From positions 1 to 7,113 of the forward strand of contig JASHUH010000201.1 in NCBI GenBank assembly GCA_030040115.1: a DNA stretch of 7,113 nt, written 5' to 3'. Position 1 is the first letter of the stretch. Each line of letters opens with the position of its first letter. This stretch comes from Acidobacteriaceae bacterium (GTDB lineage Bacteria > Acidobacteriota > Terriglobia > Terriglobales > Acidobacteriaceae). The position numbers and the translations under genes were made by a program. Below are positions 5,936 through 7,113 of the stretch, one piece after another. The notes beneath the pieces were generated by a model, which saw only the letters and a list, made by a program, of their open reading frames with translations, was not told the DNA's origin and searched no databases.

Positions 5936-6639
5936 TCCGCCGGAGATGCGGTCCTTGGCGCCCAGGTTCGATAGAACCTTCTCAGAGAAACCCCGCGTCG
6001 TGATCCTCATTTCCTTTTGAACAACAGATCCCGACGCGCGCTTCCGCTCCAGACGATCCTCGGCGCCCCTGTCGATCATCGATCTGGAGAATGCGCCCGG
6101 TCTCTCGAGGACGAACGCGTGGTCCGCGCCCCGCTTGGCGTGGAGCCGCTGGAAGTCCCATGCACCTTCACCGGGTGAGTGCGGGACTCTGCCGCGCCCG
6201 CATCCAATTCTGTCGGCTTGGCGAGCTCGCCTGTGTGCACGCCCTTGGGATGGCTTCCGGTCCGCGAATTCCCCGGAAAAGGGGCAACTGTGAATACGTC
6301 CTGCCTATCCACCGGGTGACCCCTCGATTGTTTTTTCATCGCTCAACGCTCCTCATCGGCGCGGCTCTTCTCCTTCTTCAATCCGCGGAGTCGCGCCGCT
6401 TTTCCATTCGGATGCGATGCTATTCGAGGGGGTTAGCCACACTCGCCGCCTCCGCCGATCCGGAGCTTCGGCCCCCCAACGATTTCTTACGCTGGCTCGT
6501 CAGGAGCGCTTTGGAAACCAGCACGTCGGGGATTTTGACGATAACTTCTATAGTTCACGCTTTACCGTCGGGTTGGTCTTAACAGAATAGCCGCTCGCCT
6601 TTTGACCAACGCTGGCGGACAGTCGAATCCAGCCGGAAA
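5936..6639. other. About 700-base region without a convincing gene
   Basis: Between the small membrane protein and the tldD stop no ORF looks clearly coding. On the minus strand an 87-codon ORF (6076-6339) has GAGGAG nine bases before its ATG. It overlaps a 69-codon ORF (5870-6079) by ATGA, but both are rich in Arg, Ser, Thr and Gly and lack any fold-like pattern, and the second runs antisense into the 5702-5935 gene. On the plus strand 6091-6582 is open, with a signal-peptide-like stretch (STLLIGAALLLLQSAES), and another plus frame ends at 6590 with a tail resembling an outer-membrane barrel. A 6-bp hairpin (AGGTTC-GATA-GAACCT, 5964-5979) and two copies of CACCGGGTGA (near 6170 and 6310) are also present. 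The region may be eroded coding sequence. Confidence 0.5.
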
Positions 6640-7113
6640 TTATCTGCCCGTGCCGCCCACCGTCATCTTATCCAGCTTCACCGTCGGAATCCCCACTCCC
6701 ACGGGCACGCTCTGGCCTTCTTTGCCACAGGTGCCGATGCCTTCGTCGAGCTTCAGGTCGTTGCCGACCATCGACACGTACTTGAGCGCTTCCGGCCCGT
6801 TGCCGATCAGGGTGGCGTCGCGCACCGGCGCCGTCACCTTGCCGTCCTCGATCAAATACGCTTCCGACGCCGAGAAAACGAACTTCCCATTGGTGATGTC
6901 CACCTGCCCGCCGCCGAAGTTCACCGCGTAGAGACCGCGCTTCACCGAGCGCACAATGTCTTCGGGAGCATCCTCGCCGGCGAGCATATAGGTATTCGTC
7001 ATCCGCGGCATGGGGATGGCCTGATAGTTTTCGCGCCGGCCCGATCCGGTATCCGGCATACCCATCAGCCGCGCGGAAAGCTTGTCGGATAAATAGCCCT
7101 TGAGCACGCCGCC
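6640..7113 (-). CDS. tldD: Metalloprotease TldD, C-terminal part (5' end outside window)
   Basis: The last 157 residues of TldD, roughly the final third of a protein of about 480. TldD is the catalytic half of the cytoplasmic TldD/TldE (PmbA) zinc protease, which degrades unfolded peptides and matures some modified peptides such as microcin B17. The fragment shows [67 protein letters not shown] and [20 protein letters not shown]. The Cys in GTCGKEG (codon 6729-6727) corresponds to the zinc-ligand cysteine of TldD; the HExxxH helix lies beyond the right edge. It ends in TVGGTGR with a TAA. No tldE follows downstream on this strand within the window, so the partner must lie upstream of tldD or elsewhere. 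No clear terminator is visible after the stop. Confidence 0.93.
   Translation of the reverse strand, partial: GGVLKGYLSDKLSARLMGMPDTGSGRRENYQAIPMPRMTNTYMLAGEDAPEDIVRSVKRGLYAVNFGGGQVDITNGKFVFSASEAYLIEDGKVTAPVRDATLIGNGPEALKYVSMVGNDLKLDEGIGTCGKEGQSVPVGVGIPTVKLDKMTVGGTGR

Noticed and set aside
6091..6582. Plus-strand 163-codon ORF as an intact gene
   Set aside because: No ribosome binding site and low-complexity Arg-rich composition; only a short hydrophobic stretch looks protein-like, so it is described as part of the uncertain region.

Overview
The window is a stretch of ordinary bacterial chromosome, GC-rich over its recognised housekeeping and transport genes. The protein styles suggest Acidobacteriota (Terriglobia-like): a CAT-type permease with a long loop between membrane segments 1 and 2, a lipoyl synthase whose N-terminus carries the [10 protein letters not shown]...PKPEWLK pattern, and a lone butyrate kinase. 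This placement rests on remembered family resemblance, not on a search.

Layout from left to right. (1) 47-1642, minus: a 12-segment amino acid permease. (2) 1643-2910, minus: a lower-GC segment with a DUF3800 protein (1816-2691) and, upstream in the same reading frame, a very basic 51-residue ORF (2755-2910) that a 60-codon ORF cutoff misses. (3) 2911-3084: a divergent intergenic region with two short hairpins. (4) 3085-4203, plus: butyrate kinase, with a TTG start fixed by an in-frame stop just upstream and a good ribosome binding site. (5) 4240-4530, minus: a 96-residue protein with two membrane segments, convergent with the kinase gene. (6) 4781-5692, plus: lipoyl synthase lipA, followed after 9 bases by a 77-residue two-segment membrane protein (5702-5935). 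(7) 5936-6639: about 700 bases with no convincing gene. It holds weak ORFs on both strands, a duplicated palindrome and a tail resembling the end of an outer-membrane barrel. (8) 6640-7113, minus: the last third of tldD, cut by the window edge.

The genes do not form one system. A loose metabolic link is possible between butyrate kinase (acyl-phosphate to acid plus ATP) and lipoyl synthase (cofactor of 2-oxoacid dehydrogenases), but they sit in separate transcription units with an opposing gene between them. The part least explained by known annotation is the DUF3800/basic-ORF segment, followed by the 5936-6639 gap. I found no CRISPR array, insertion sequence, rRNA or tRNA, and no convincing evidence of a complete new system.
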